A stretch of DNA of 29,292 nucleotides from Nitrospinota bacterium (GCA_022567815.1 JADFGI010000001.1:1-29292); one strand, 5' to 3'; numbered from the stretch's first letter, positions 1-8,769 are shown. The notes: generated from the sequence alone by a model not told the origin. Program-made: numbers and translations.

Positions 1-94
1 AAATGGCGATTTGAACTTCCGACGAACCGGTATCCGTCTCATGTTTTCTGTAATCCGAAATGATGGTTGTTTTTACTTCCTTGTTTAACGGCAT
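1..94 (-). CDS. rpsO: 30S ribosomal protein S15, N-terminal part (cut by window edge)
   Basis: The minus strand reads from an ATG at 94-92 into MPLNKEVKTTIISDYRKHET, then DTGSSEVQIAI, which is the typical start of bacterial S15. S15 binds 16S rRNA helices 20-22 and is a primary binder in 30S platform assembly. Only the first 31 codons are present. An AGGAGA Shine-Dalgarno lies just upstream at about 103-108. It follows truB in the same direction, the usual order truB-rpsO. The gap to truB holds a repeat element flanked by an inverted repeat. Identification is firm from the N-terminus and context. Confidence 0.93.
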   Translation of the reverse strand, partial: MPLNKEVKTTIISDYRKHETDTGSSEVQIAI

Positions 95-122
95 GTTCTT
101 TTTCTCCTAAATGGGAAAACAT

Positions 123-367
123 GCTGAAAGACGATTGCTGAATGTTTTCGCAGAAAAGCTCGCTCCCGCGAGGGGGAAATTTTAAGGCTCCGTTCGCTTC
201 GCTCACCAGCCCTAAAAAACCTTAAACCCATCGCATGTAAATATTGGGTTCACTGTTACGCTGGCGTTTCGCTCACGAACCCAAAAAAACTTTGCACGGC
301 GTGAGCAAACTCGCCCTCCGCAGAGGAGTCGAACTTCCTTGCGAAAACATTCCAATCTTCCTTCAGC
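123..367. repeat. Inverted-repeat-bounded R1 intergenic repeat between truB and rpsO
   Basis: Arms at 123-152 and 340-367 are inverted copies. Both start GCTGAA and end GAATGTTTTCGCA, with two extra bases and a few mismatches between them. Between them lies an R1 repeat. It contains a GC-rich mini-palindrome (ctcccgcgaggggg), a 'ttaaggctccg...gctcac.agccc' block, an 'aaatattgggtt...acgctggcg' block and a 'ggcgtgagcaaa...ccctccgcagagga' block. The same blocks recur at 4511, 6847, 8770, 10741, 14519, 17308 and 21528. The left flank of rpsO and the truB stop are both within 30 bp of the arms. It could be a MITE-like unit, or an older hairpin with R1 in its loop. Confidence 0.7.
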
Positions 368-379
368 GTTCTAAAATGA

Positions 380-1312
380 TTAAATCAGCACTCGTTTCAG
401 TTTAAAAGCCACGTCCTCCGGGGCAAGCCGGGCATAAGCATCCTGATCGACAACGGGTTCCGCAATGGCGAGCAAATGGCTGTCGATATGGGAAACCCTT
501 AGATTCATCCCTGGTTGAAATCGGTTGGGAATAGTCTCTAAAGAGGATTTTGAGGGCGCGATACCATTGGCGATGGAATCGACAAAACTCTCTTTGATGC
601 GGATTTCCGGAAGAAAGTTGAGGGCCTTCTCTACAGGAATCAATTTGCTGGCTATACTTTCATCTGCAACCGCCGCTTCCAATACTTCCAGGGTCAGAGA
701 TGTTTCCTGATCAAAGTGCCCAACCCGATTTCTGACCAAGCGGCCCATATGGGCTTCACAGCCCATTTTCTGACCGGCATCGTAGCAAAGCGTTCGTATA
801 TAAGTTCCCGCAGAACATTGGACTTCAAAGCTAACCCGGTTTTCCTCTTTTTTCAGAAATTCGAGGGAATAAATCTGGATGGGAACAGGCTTTCTTTCGA
901 TAGTAATACCATTTCTGGCCAATTTGTAAAGTGGAATTCCCTGTTTCTTTTTGGCTGAAAACATAGGGGGAATCTGGTTTTGCTTGCCCAGGAAGCTCTT
1001 GAAAACGGAACGAATCTGCGCTTCAGAAATGTTTTCCGGGTTTCCTCCCGCCGCCGTTACTTTGCCCGTGGCGTCCTGGCTGTCCGTGGAGGTGCCCAGC
1101 ACCATTTCAGCGGTGTAAACCTTTGGCAGGGAAGATAGGAACTGAATGATCCGGGTCGATTTGCCGATGCAGATGGGTAGAACGCCTTCGGCCATCGGGT
1201 CCAGCGTTCCGATATGGCCTGCTTTTTTGACGCCAAGAATTTTTTTTACCGACAAAACCATCTTGAAAGAGGATGGTCCCCGGGGTTTATACAAATTTAC
1301 CACTTTATTCAA
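380..1312 (-). CDS. truB: tRNA pseudouridine(55) synthase TruB
   Basis: TruB isomerises U55 in the T-loop of elongator tRNAs to pseudouridine. The 310-residue protein carries the family signature around GHIGTLDPMAEGVLPI, with the catalytic aspartate at about residue 38 (GTLD). Further TruB blocks are QIPPMFSAKK and AGTYIRTLCYDAG. The length is normal for bacterial TruB with its C-terminal extension. The start codon is TTG at 1312-1310, which overlaps the last 8 bp of rbfA (stop TAA at 1307-1305). This suggests translational coupling. Order rbfA-truB-rpsO is the widely conserved one. Confidence 0.95.
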   Translation of the reverse strand: MNKVVNLYKPRGPSSFKMVLSVKKILGVKKAGHIGTLDPMAEGVLPICIGKSTRIIQFLSSLPKVYTAEMVLGTSTDSQDATGKVTAAGGNPENISEAQIRSVFKSFLGKQNQIPPMFSAKKKQGIPLYKLARNGITIERKPVPIQIYSLEFLKKEENRVSFEVQCSAGTYIRTLCYDAGQKMGCEAHMGRLVRNRVGHFDQETSLTLEVLEAAVADESIASKLIPVEKALNFLPEIRIKESFVDSIANGIAPSKSSLETIPNRFQPGMNLRVSHIDSHLLAIAEPVVDQDAYARLAPEDVAFKLKRVLI

Positions 1313-1649
1313 GGTGCAGATCCCTTAGAATTTTTGATATTTTATCCACCCGGTTCTGGGTATCGTCGTGCTTGAAATCGAGTTGCGGGATGTACCTCAA
1401 ATAAAGGTTTTTTCCCAGAAACTTGCGGATAAATCCTTTAGCGCTTATCAAGCCATCCATGGTGTTTTCCTTTTCCTCATCCGTTCCCATGACACTGACA
1501 TAAATATTTGCGTGTTTGAGATTGTCAGTGACATCCACCTGAGTGATGGTGGCAAACCCGATTCTTGGATCTTTCAATCCATGGTGAACCAACTTGGAAA
1601 TCTCTTCCAGAAGGAGTTCCTGGATTCTTTCGGATCGCTTGAACCGCAT
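1305..1649 (-). CDS. rbfA: 30S ribosome-binding factor RbfA
   Basis: RbfA is a KH-fold late 30S maturation and cold-adaptation factor. The protein from MRFKRSERIQELLLEEIS is 114 residues, normal for the family, and shows the DPRIGFATITQVDVT and ANIYVSVMG blocks. The frame is open for another 19 codons upstream (to 1706), but that extension is not RbfA-like and would overlap the preceding ylxP gene. I therefore choose the ATG at 1649-1647, preceded by an AGGA about 10 bases upstream. It lies 19 bp after ylxP and overlaps truB by 8 bp. Confidence 0.93.
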   Translation of the reverse strand: MRFKRSERIQELLLEEISKLVHHGLKDPRIGFATITQVDVTDNLKHANIYVSVMGTDEEKENTMDGLISAKGFIRKFLGKNLYLRYIPQLDFKHDDTQNRVDKISKILRDLHLE

Positions 1650-1668
1650 GGCGCTATAATTCCTGTAT

Positions 1669-1974
1669 TCATTTTGGATTGAGGGTGCCCAGATGGATCG
1701 TTTCAATCTGGCAATCGGTAATTTCGGCCAAATTCATTTTATCTATTGATTCCACGACCTTGCTCATCAATCCATCCAGGTATTTATGATCCGAGCCCAC
1801 AGCGACAATTCCAATATGCAGGTTTTGCCAAACATCCTGATCTCCAATTTCCGCAATGGAGATATTGAATTTGTTCTTGACCCGGTCCTTGATCGATTTG
1901 GTGATCCGCCGTTTTCCCTTTAACGAATTATTTCCGTGCAGAAAAAACTTGATAGAGCAACAAACGACCTTCAT
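1669..1974 (-). CDS. ylxP: DUF503 family protein (YlxP-like)
   Basis: This 101-residue protein has the DUF503/YlxP pattern: an N-terminal strand, then SLKGKRRITKSIKDRVKNKF, then a strand and 'IGIVAVGSD' with a C-terminal helix. Members are usually encoded between infB and rbfA, as here. The molecular function is not settled. The position points to ribosome biogenesis or translation, which is inference from context. The ATG at 1974-1972 has no strong Shine-Dalgarno. The gene is 131 bp after infB and 19 bp before rbfA. Confidence 0.88.
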   Translation of the reverse strand: MKVVCCSIKFFLHGNNSLKGKRRITKSIKDRVKNKFNISIAEIGDQDVWQNLHIGIVAVGSDHKYLDGLMSKVVESIDKMNLAEITDCQIETIHLGTLNPK

Positions 1975-2042
1975 GAAACACTCGTTTGAAATTTATTCTA
2001 CAGGGGATTTCTAAAAATTAATATTTTTTGGCCTTTGCAATC

Positions 2043-2068
2043 GCCAACCCCTTAAAATAAGGGTTGGC
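2043..2068. other. Hairpin in the infB-ylxP gap
   Basis: GCCAACCC at 2043-2050 and GGGTTGGC at 2061-2068 form a perfect 8-bp stem around a 10-base AT-rich loop. No T-run follows on the minus strand, so it is not a clear intrinsic terminator. It may act as an mRNA stability or processing element inside the infB-ylxP-rbfA transcript. Only the stem itself is seen. Confidence 0.5.
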
Positions 2069-2105
2069 TCATAGTCCGGGCTGAATTTTTAGAGGAACCC
2101 TGCAA

Positions 2106-4484
2106 TCACGTCACCTCTTCGAGGATGAACGGCTCAATAATATCTCCCTGTTTCACATCCTGATATTTGTCCAAAGAGATGCCGCATTCATATCCTGAGA
2201 GGACTTCTTTCACATCTTCCTTAAACCGTCTTATGGAAGCGATTTTTCCCTGATAAACAACGACGCTGTCGCGGATAAGCCTTGCGTCCAGCAGGCGCTC
2301 TATTTTTCCTGAAACCACATGGCATCCGGCAATGGTACCCACCTTTGGAATCGTAAAGACCTCCCGTACCTCGGCCTTGCCGATAGTTCTTTCCGTGAAC
2401 TTGGGTTCCAAAAGGCCTTCCAGGGCTTTTTTCATGTCATCAATGGCGTCATAAATAATATTGTAAAGACGAATATCGACATTGTCCCTTGCGGCGAGCT
2501 GGGCGGCTTTATCTGTTGGCCGCACATTGAATCCAATAATGATGGCATTGGAAGCGGTTGAGAGCAGAACATCAGATTCGGTGATGCCTCCCACCCCATC
2601 ATGAATCACCTTGATGCGGACTTCATCGGATTCCAGTTTTGAAAATGCTTCTTGCACCGCATGGATCGACCCTTGAACATCGGCCTTGATAATCAGGTTG
2701 AGTTCTTTAATTTTTCCTTCGACGATTTGCTGATGCAGGTCGTCCATAGTGATACGAGAGGATTGCGCCAGGATGGATTCTCTTTGCCGTTGCAGTTTTA
2801 AATTGCTGAGCTGGCGCGCTTTCTTTTCATCCTGTACCACCATGAATTCATCGCCGGGTTGGGGAACGTCGGGAAGCCCGACCACTTCCACGGGGGTGGC
2901 AGGGGGCGCTTGCAAGATTTTACTGCCATTGTCACTTATAAGAGCCCGGACTTTGCCAAAATAGCACCCCACAATGAATGGATCGCCAATTTTTAACGTT
3001 CCTTTTTGTATGATCAGTGTGGCAACAGGTCCCCGTCCTTTATCCAGCTTTGATTCTATGACCGCAGCTCTGGCTTTCACCTTGGGATTAACCTTGAGGT
3101 CCATGATTTCCGCCTGCAATAGAATCATTTCCAAAAGATGGTCGATCCCGGTTTTTTGCAAAGCGGAGACTTCCGTGAAAATGGTTTGTCCACCCCAATC
3201 TTCCGGCAACAATCCTTGATCGGCCAGTTGTTTTTTAACCTCATCGGGTTTGGCGTCGGCCTTGTCAATTTTGTTGATCGCCACCAAAATGGGAACACCT
3301 GCCGCATTGGCATGGTCGATGGCTTCTTTGGTCTGCGGTTTGATCCCATCATCCGCCGCGACGACGAGAACGACAATATCCGTCACCTGAACGCCACGGG
3401 CACGCATGGCAGTGAACGCTTCATGACCCGGAGTGTCAAGAAACGTGATAAGCGATCCTTTGATTTTAGCCTGATAAGCGCCTATATGCTGGGTGATACC
3501 GCCTGCTTCTTGTTTTGCCAGGTTGGTTTCCCGGATGGCATCCAACAGGGAAGTTTTCCCGTGATCCACATGTCCCATGATCGTCACAATGGGAGCCCTG
3601 TGAACCCGGTCTTTTTCCAAGTCTTCCTCTTCTTCTTCAAAACCTATTTCTGATTCCGGTGTGACCAGTATTACCTCAAACCCTCGCTGGTCCGCCACTT
3701 TGCTGGCGACATCAAAATCGAGGCTTTGGTTGATCGTGGTCATGATTCCCAGGCCCATTAAATTCATGATGATGTCGTTGGCAGCGCACTTCAGTTTATC
3801 AGCCAAGTCACGAACATGAATATTGGGAGGAATTTCCACGGTTTCAAAAGTTTCCTCTTCTACTTCTTGCGGTTCTGTTGGAGGAGGTTCTTTTGCTGCC
3901 ACCGGAGGTTGGGATTTTTCTCGGACAGGTTTGGGCTTTTTGGTTTTTTCCTTGGCAGGTTTTGGAGCGGCTTTTGGTTTTTTTGCCGCCGCTTTAGGCT
4001 TGTCTTCCTTTTTGACGATTTTCAAACCATGTTTTTTTGGTGCTTTCGCTGGTTCTGCTTCCGCGACGGCTTTTATTTCAGTGGGTTTTTCCGTTTTGGA
4101 GATTATCCTGGTTGTGGGTTTTAGGTCTAAAAGAGGTGTGAGTTCACTTTTTTCCGAGGAGAATTTTTTCTTGATAGCTGTTTTAGCAGTTGTCTTTGGT
4201 TCTGCTTTTATTACGGTTTTGGCTTTTGCTTTGACGGGGGCCTTGATTACTTTTTTCGCGGCGGTTTTTATAGTGATTTTTATTTTTGCCTTGACCGCTT
4301 TAGCTTTCATGTTGACGGCGGCAAACTCAGGATCGAACAACTCACGGATAAAATCTGCGGTTTCTCCCTCAATGGAACTCATATAATTTTTGACCGGGAT
4401 GTCTTTTTCATGCAAGGCATCAATAATCTGGTCATTTTGAATATTGAGCTCCAACGCTAATTTATTTATGCGAATTTTTGCCAA
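2106..4484 (-). CDS. infB: Translation initiation factor IF-2
   Basis: IF-2 is the GTPase that brings fMet-tRNA to the 30S subunit and promotes 70S joining. The 792-residue protein has an IF2N domain at the N-terminus (MAKIRINKLALELNI). A long Lys/Ala/Pro-rich low-complexity linker follows (about 58-205), then a second IF2N-like segment. The G domain has G1 GHVDHGKT at 304-311, G3 DTPGH at 350-354 and G4 NKID at 404-407, followed by the beta-barrel and C-terminal fMet-tRNA-binding domains. The start is TTG at 4484-4482, supported by a strong TAAGGAGAT Shine-Dalgarno just upstream and by the conserved N-terminus. It lies downstream of nusA across a 148-bp gap filled by an R1 repeat. Confidence 0.97.
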   Translation of the reverse strand: MAKIRINKLALELNIQNDQIIDALHEKDIPVKNYMSSIEGETADFIRELFDPEFAAVNMKAKAVKAKIKITIKTAAKKVIKAPVKAKAKTVIKAEPKTTAKTAIKKKFSSEKSELTPLLDLKPTTRIISKTEKPTEIKAVAEAEPAKAPKKHGLKIVKKEDKPKAAAKKPKAAPKPAKEKTKKPKPVREKSQPPVAAKEPPPTEPQEVEEETFETVEIPPNIHVRDLADKLKCAANDIIMNLMGLGIMTTINQSLDFDVASKVADQRGFEVILVTPESEIGFEEEEEDLEKDRVHRAPIVTIMGHVDHGKTSLLDAIRETNLAKQEAGGITQHIGAYQAKIKGSLITFLDTPGHEAFTAMRARGVQVTDIVVLVVAADDGIKPQTKEAIDHANAAGVPILVAINKIDKADAKPDEVKKQLADQGLLPEDWGGQTIFTEVSALQKTGIDHLLEMILLQAEIMDLKVNPKVKARAAVIESKLDKGRGPVATLIIQKGTLKIGDPFIVGCYFGKVRALISDNGSKILQAPPATPVEVVGLPDVPQPGDEFMVVQDEKKARQLSNLKLQRQRESILAQSSRITMDDLHQQIVEGKIKELNLIIKADVQGSIHAVQEAFSKLESDEVRIKVIHDGVGGITESDVLLSTASNAIIIGFNVRPTDKAAQLAARDNVDIRLYNIIYDAIDDMKKALEGLLEPKFTERTIGKAEVREVFTIPKVGTIAGCHVVSGKIERLLDARLIRDSVVVYQGKIASIRRFKEDVKEVLSGYECGISLDKYQDVKQGDIIEPFILEEVT

Positions 4485-4510
4485 CTAATATCTCCTTATA
4501 ATTCAAAAAC

Positions 4511-4630
4511 GGCGTCACAACTCGCTCCCGCGAGGGGGAAAGTTTAAGGCTCCGCTCACTTTGCTCACGAGCCCCGAAAAGCCATAAATTCCTAGTGCGT
4601 TAATATTTGATCCAGCCCATCGGCTGGTCG
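4511..4630. repeat. R1 dispersed intergenic repeat (nusA-infB gap)
   Basis: It contains ctcgctcccgcgaggggg, a 'gtttaaggctccgctcac...gctcacgagcccc' block and a 'gtgcgttaatatt...tccagcccatcggctgg' block, in the same order as the copy at 150-260. It fills nearly the whole space between the nusA stop (4633) and the infB Shine-Dalgarno (about 4490), so it is transcribed within the operon. The small palindromes could fold in RNA. No coding capacity is seen. Confidence 0.75.
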
Positions 4631-4632
4631 AA

Positions 4633-6270
4633 CTAATCCAGATCACCTATCCGCTGTTTAGCCTGCTCAAGGATTGATTTGGCAATCTCCTCATCAATAC
4701 CTGCAATGGCCAGCAGTTCTTCCAGCGGAGTGACCGACAGTTCCTCAAGAGTTTGAAATTCGTTTTGTTTTAATATTTCTATTACGTTGGGGTCAATATT
4801 CGCGAGTTCATCGACCGGAATATCATGATCTTCATCCTCTTCGGCGGTCGCTTCCCTCGCTTCAGATTCCACGACGGCATCTTCACTTGTCTCTTCTTTT
4901 GCTTTTGCCGCATCGTCGATCAATCCTTCGGAACTTTCAGGAGCCTCGGATTTTTCGCCTTCCAAAGGAGTTTCAACTTGAGGTTCTTCAAGAGGTTTGC
5001 TTTTGTGCTCTTCAGCCAGTTTGAGAATGGCCGTGGCTTTTTTGGGGCCAATGCCGGGCAATGCGGTCAATCCCTTCATCCCCAGATTCAATGCCCTATC
5101 AAAGGATACGACATCGCCGGCAAAGAGAGCGGCCATGATTTTTTCGCCCAACCCCTTGGTCTCCTTAACCAGGTCCAAAAAGTCTGCTCCATCGACAGGT
5201 TTTTTGGGCGCAAAGAGCCCCGACGATGCCCCTAGGTCAACAGCTTCTCCCTGGCCTTTGATATCTATTCTCCATTTGACCAGCTTGGCGGCAAGGCGCA
5301 CATTTTGTCCCTTTTTGCCAATGGCAAGGGACATCTGATCATCCGCTACGATGATGGTCATATGTCTTTCGGACTCGTTGACGATGATCCGGGATATTTT
5401 AGCCGGGCTGAGTGCGTTTCTGATAAACACCTCAGGGTCCTCGGAGAATTCGACGATATCAATTTTTTCTCCGCGCAGTTCCTGGACGATAGATTGGACC
5501 CGCATCCCCCGCATTCCTACACAGGCGCCTACGGCGTCAATGTCCCGATCGTTGGTTTTGACAGCGATCTTGGTGCGTCCGTTGGGCTCCCGGACAATGC
5601 CCATGATATCGACCATGCCTTCGCTGATTTCCGGAACTTCCATCTCGAAGAGACGCTGGATCAACCCTGTGTGGGTCCGCGACAGGATGACCATAGCATT
5701 TTTTGAAGTTTTCCGTATATCCAGGATGTAGGCGCGAATGCGTTCTCCACGGTTGAATGTTTCCCGAAACACCTGCTCCCGCCGGGGCAAAATTCCTTCT
5801 GCTTTTCCAAGATCGACAATAAGGTCTCCATGCTCGTGCCGTTGCATGATGCCATTAATCAGTTCACCTTTTTTATCTTTAAAGTCGTTGAAAATAACAT
5901 CGACTTCCGCCTCACGCACTTTCTGAATAATGACTTGTTTTGCCAGTTGGGCGGCGATTCTTCCATAGTCCTGCAAAACCTGTTGCACCAGCACCTGTTC
6001 GCCAAGTTCCACCTCCGGAGCTATTGACTGGGCTTCCTCCAGGCTTATTTCCTCGTCAGGCTGAGCGACTTCTTCCACGACGGTTTTTTCGGCAAAGATT
6101 TCAACTTCGCCGGTTTCTTCATTGAACTCGCTGTGGAGTTCTTTGACCATGGGCATGCGCTTGCGGGCGGCGGCTTCCACCGCGGCTTTCAGGGCGTCGA
6201 TCAAAACGCTTTTTTCCAGGCCCTTTTCACGGGCGATTTGTTCAAGCAGGCTGGTGGTTTCGGAGCTCAT
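4633..6270 (-). CDS. nusA: Transcription termination/antitermination factor NusA
   Basis: NusA binds RNA polymerase and nascent RNA to modulate pausing, termination and antitermination. The 545-residue protein has the NusA N-terminal domain (EQIAREKGLEKSVLIDALKA), an S1 domain (around GDLIVDLGKAEGILPRREQV) and tandem KH domains (DAVGACVGMRGMRVQSIV and AIGKKGQNVRLAAKL). The C-terminal part has helix-hairpin-helix-like segments (ALPGIGPKKATAIL and LLAIAGIDEEIAKSIL) separated by an acidic Glu/Ala-rich linker. The ATG at 6270-6268 is only 10 bp after the rimP stop, the standard rimP-nusA pairing. The Shine-Dalgarno is weak, consistent with coupling to rimP. Confidence 0.97.
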   Translation of the reverse strand: MSSETTSLLEQIAREKGLEKSVLIDALKAAVEAAARKRMPMVKELHSEFNEETGEVEIFAEKTVVEEVAQPDEEISLEEAQSIAPEVELGEQVLVQQVLQDYGRIAAQLAKQVIIQKVREAEVDVIFNDFKDKKGELINGIMQRHEHGDLIVDLGKAEGILPRREQVFRETFNRGERIRAYILDIRKTSKNAMVILSRTHTGLIQRLFEMEVPEISEGMVDIMGIVREPNGRTKIAVKTNDRDIDAVGACVGMRGMRVQSIVQELRGEKIDIVEFSEDPEVFIRNALSPAKISRIIVNESERHMTIIVADDQMSLAIGKKGQNVRLAAKLVKWRIDIKGQGEAVDLGASSGLFAPKKPVDGADFLDLVKETKGLGEKIMAALFAGDVVSFDRALNLGMKGLTALPGIGPKKATAILKLAEEHKSKPLEEPQVETPLEGEKSEAPESSEGLIDDAAKAKEETSEDAVVESEAREATAEEDEDHDIPVDELANIDPNVIEILKQNEFQTLEELSVTPLEELLAIAGIDEEIAKSILEQAKQRIGDLD

Positions 6271-6280
6271 GGTTCAAGTC

Positions 6281-6748
6281 TTAAAATTCAATGATTGGTT
6301 TGGCTTGTGAAATTTTATCCAGAGAAATTTCTATGGATACGCCCTCTTCATCCAGAAAAAGGATTTTGTTTTTACAGTCCTGGATAGTCCCGCGAAAATT
6401 TTTTCGGTTTTCCATGGGAGAAAATGTTTTAACCTTTATCGCTTTGTTCTTAAATCGCAAAAAATCTTTTTCCTTTTTTAAAGGCCTGTCCAAACCCGGT
6501 GACGAGACCTCCAGGACAAAAGGGTTGGAGATAAGATCGTCAATTTCTATCATGTCTCCAACTTGACGGCTGACTTTTTTACAGTCATCCACGGTAACTC
6601 CCTGATCACTATCAATAAAGATTCGCAAAGTCCATGTTTTGCCCAGTTTTTTGTATTCCACATCCACCAAGTCCAGGGCTTCGTCATTAATGACGGGTTC
6701 AACTATCTCAATGATGGAATCTATAACCGAGGTTTTAGTCATAGTCAT
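6281..6748 (-). CDS. rimP: Ribosome maturation factor RimP
   Basis: RimP assists 30S subunit maturation. The sequence shows the family blocks LVDVEYKKLGKTWTLRIFID, 'VTVDDCKKVSRQVGDMIE' and 'NPFVLEVSSPGLDRPLKKEKDF', with the C-terminal SH3-like domain after that. About 155 residues is normal. Several starts are possible (TTG at 6757, ATG at 6748, ATG at 6742). None has a good Shine-Dalgarno, and I prefer the first ATG. It is the first gene of the rimP-nusA-infB-ylxP-rbfA-truB-rpsO cluster, so a promoter should lie between 6758 and the terminator at 6924. I could not assign one with confidence. Confidence 0.93.
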   Translation of the reverse strand: MTMTKTSVIDSIIEIVEPVINDEALDLVDVEYKKLGKTWTLRIFIDSDQGVTVDDCKKVSRQVGDMIEIDDLISNPFVLEVSSPGLDRPLKKEKDFLRFKNKAIKVKTFSPMENRKNFRGTIQDCKNKILFLDEEGVSIEISLDKISQAKPIIEF

Positions 6749-6846
6749 CAACAGCAAGAGGATAATTTACGATCCGTATCAAGTGTACTTGGGGACGAAA
6801 AAACTTCCAACCCAAACGAGAGAACGCTGATCGTTGTGAGCAGTTG

Positions 6847-6893
6847 CCCCTCCCGCGAGGAACGGCGTGAGTAAATTCGCCCTCCACTAAAGG
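6847..6893. repeat. Short R1 repeat fragment upstream of rimP
   Basis: A short piece with 'cccctcccgcgagg', 'aacggcgtgagtaaa' and 'tcgccctcc' matches the ends of the R1 copy at 300-330 and of that at 10890-10935. It looks like the two outer blocks of R1 joined with the centre missing. It lies in the probable leader or promoter region of the rimP operon. Confidence 0.6.
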
Positions 6894-6923
6894 AATTTTA
6901 TCAATTATCGCTCCGCCGATGGT

Positions 6924-6954
6924 AAAAAAAAATGCGGGTTAAAAAACCCGCATT
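6924..6954 (-). terminator. Rho-independent terminator of proS
   Basis: AATGCGGGTT at 6931-6940 and AACCCGCATT at 6945-6954 form a perfect 10-bp stem with a 4-base loop. On the minus strand it is followed directly by a run of seven T (complement of 6924-6930). It lies about 90 bp downstream of the proS stop and before the rimP gene, so it separates the two transcription units. This is the clearest intrinsic terminator in the window. Confidence 0.9.
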
Positions 6955-7040
6955 CCGCCTACGAGCTATAAATTTCAAATAGAATTTTACTAAAAGGGTC
7001 CTTGCGTTGCAAGGGAAATTTTCGCCATACCGCAGATAGA

Positions 7041-8756
7041 TCAGGAAAGCAGGCCATTCAAAATCGCAGGAATATTTTCCAGAACTCCGGGGAAATCGTG
7101 AAGTTCAGATGTGTTTGTTTTCCTTATCTTTATTTCCACTTTTCCGGCCTCAAGATTTTTGGGGCCAATAATTATTTGCAAAGGGATGCCCAGAAGATCG
7201 GCGTCGTTTAACTTGACTCCCAGCCGGTCAGGCCGGTCGTCGAGCAAAACCTCAATATTCTTCTCCTGTAAATTCCTGTAGGCCGAATCACTGGCATTTT
7301 TTACGGCTTCCTGGGAATAATTTGTCGGGATGATGTGAACCGCAAAAGGGGCGATGGGAACCGGCCAAATGATTCCCTTTTCGTCATGATTCTGCTCAAT
7401 GGCGGCGGCGGCGGTCCGCCCCACGCCTACTCCGTAACACCCCATAACCATTGGTCTTTCCTTTCCGTTCGGATCGAGAAACAAGGCTTTCATGGATTTG
7501 CTGTATTTGGTTCCCAAAATGAAAATGTGGCCCACTTCAATGCCGCGTTTCACCTGGTAGGTTCCCGAGGGGCATCGCGGACAGGGTTCGCCCTCCATCA
7601 CCTTACGGATATCGGCGATCTTTTCGGCCTGGAAGTCCCGGTTTATCTGAACTCCAGTGAAATGGGCGTCTGTTTTATTGGCTCCGGTGACGAAATTTTT
7701 CAACGCCCCGACTTCCCGATCGGCATAAACTTTCAATTTTAATCCCACGGGCCCGACAAACCCGCAGGGGATACCGGTTTCCTCGGATATCGTTTTTGCG
7801 TCCGCAGGGCGAACCCATTCCGCGCCAATCAGGTTTTTTAGTTTGGTGGGGTTGATTTCGCGGTCGCCGCGCACCAGACCGGCGATCAGGCCCTGATCGG
7901 AATCGAGCACAATGGTTTTAACGATCTGCTTGGAGGAGACGGATAAATACTCGGCAACTTCTTTAACGGATTTTTTACCGGGAGTGGAAATCTCCTTCAA
8001 ATCATCCAATTTGGGGTTGTCATCATCGGGGGAGGGGGCTTTGGCTTCGGCCAGTTCTAAATTGGAGGCGTAATCGCAGGAATCACAAAATCCTATGTGA
8101 TCTTCTCCCGACTCTGCCAGAACGGCAAACTCATGGGATAAATTTCCGCCGATGGTTCCGGAATCGGCTTCGACCATTTTAAATCTCAACCCGCACCGTT
8201 TGAATATGTTTGCATAGGCGCCGGCCATTTTTTGATAAGTTTCCCTGGCAGACGCGTCATCGGCGTGAAAGCTGTAGGCGTCCTTCATCATGAACTCGCG
8301 TCCGCGCATGATGCCGTATCGGGGTCGGACCTCATCCCTGAACTTGGTTTGGATTTGGTACAAAATCAGCGGCAACTTCTTGTAGGACTTGACCTCTTTT
8401 CTCACAATATCGGTGATGATTTCCTCGTGGGTGGGGCCGTAGCAGAATTCCCGGCCATGACGATCCTTGAATCTTAAAAGCTCTTTGCCATAAAAATCCC
8501 ATCTGCCGCTTTCCTGCCATAGCTCGGCGGGTTGGATGCTGGGAAGGAAGGTTTCCTGACCGTCAATGCGGTTCATTTCTTCGCGGATAATCTGTTCGAC
8601 TTTTCTGAGTACCCGGAGTCCCAGGGGGAGAATGGAATAAATCCCTGATGCCACCTGACGGATCATTCCTGCCCGCACCATCAATTTGTGGCTGACGACC
8701 TCCGCATCGGCAGGAGATTCTTTGAGCGTGGGAATAAACATCTTCGAGTAACGCAT
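7041..8756 (-). CDS. proS: Prolyl-tRNA synthetase, bacterial type with editing insertion
   Basis: This enzyme charges tRNA-Pro in the cytoplasm. The 571-residue length fits bacterial-type ProRS with the YbaK-like INS editing domain between class II motifs 2 and 3. Visible parts are the N-terminal 'GMIRQVASGIYSILPLG', motif 2 around RGREFMMKDAYSFH, the INS domain (about 250-390, with KQIVKTIVL and GLVRGDREIN), motif 3 'GCYGVGVGRTAAAAIE' and the anticodon-binding domain (APFAVHIIP). The start ATG at 8756-8754 gives the conserved MRYSKMFIPTLKE N-terminus. It ends about 90 bp before a strong terminator. Confidence 0.97.
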   Translation of the reverse strand: MRYSKMFIPTLKESPADAEVVSHKLMVRAGMIRQVASGIYSILPLGLRVLRKVEQIIREEMNRIDGQETFLPSIQPAELWQESGRWDFYGKELLRFKDRHGREFCYGPTHEEIITDIVRKEVKSYKKLPLILYQIQTKFRDEVRPRYGIMRGREFMMKDAYSFHADDASARETYQKMAGAYANIFKRCGLRFKMVEADSGTIGGNLSHEFAVLAESGEDHIGFCDSCDYASNLELAEAKAPSPDDDNPKLDDLKEISTPGKKSVKEVAEYLSVSSKQIVKTIVLDSDQGLIAGLVRGDREINPTKLKNLIGAEWVRPADAKTISEETGIPCGFVGPVGLKLKVYADREVGALKNFVTGANKTDAHFTGVQINRDFQAEKIADIRKVMEGEPCPRCPSGTYQVKRGIEVGHIFILGTKYSKSMKALFLDPNGKERPMVMGCYGVGVGRTAAAAIEQNHDEKGIIWPVPIAPFAVHIIPTNYSQEAVKNASDSAYRNLQEKNIEVLLDDRPDRLGVKLNDADLLGIPLQIIIGPKNLEAGKVEIKIRKTNTSELHDFPGVLENIPAILNGLLS

Positions 8757-8769
8757 AAAACTTCTTTCT

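Noticed and set aside
1650..1706. N-terminal extension of RbfA to 1706
   Set aside because: It overlaps ylxP and is not RbfA-like. The internal ATG starts the conserved MRFKRSERIQ.
3138..4386. Long plus-strand open frames opposite infB (up to 187 codons)
   Set aside because: They mirror the Lys/Ala-rich part and G domain of IF-2. Their translations are Phe/Gly/Arg-rich without motifs, and infB on the other strand is certain.
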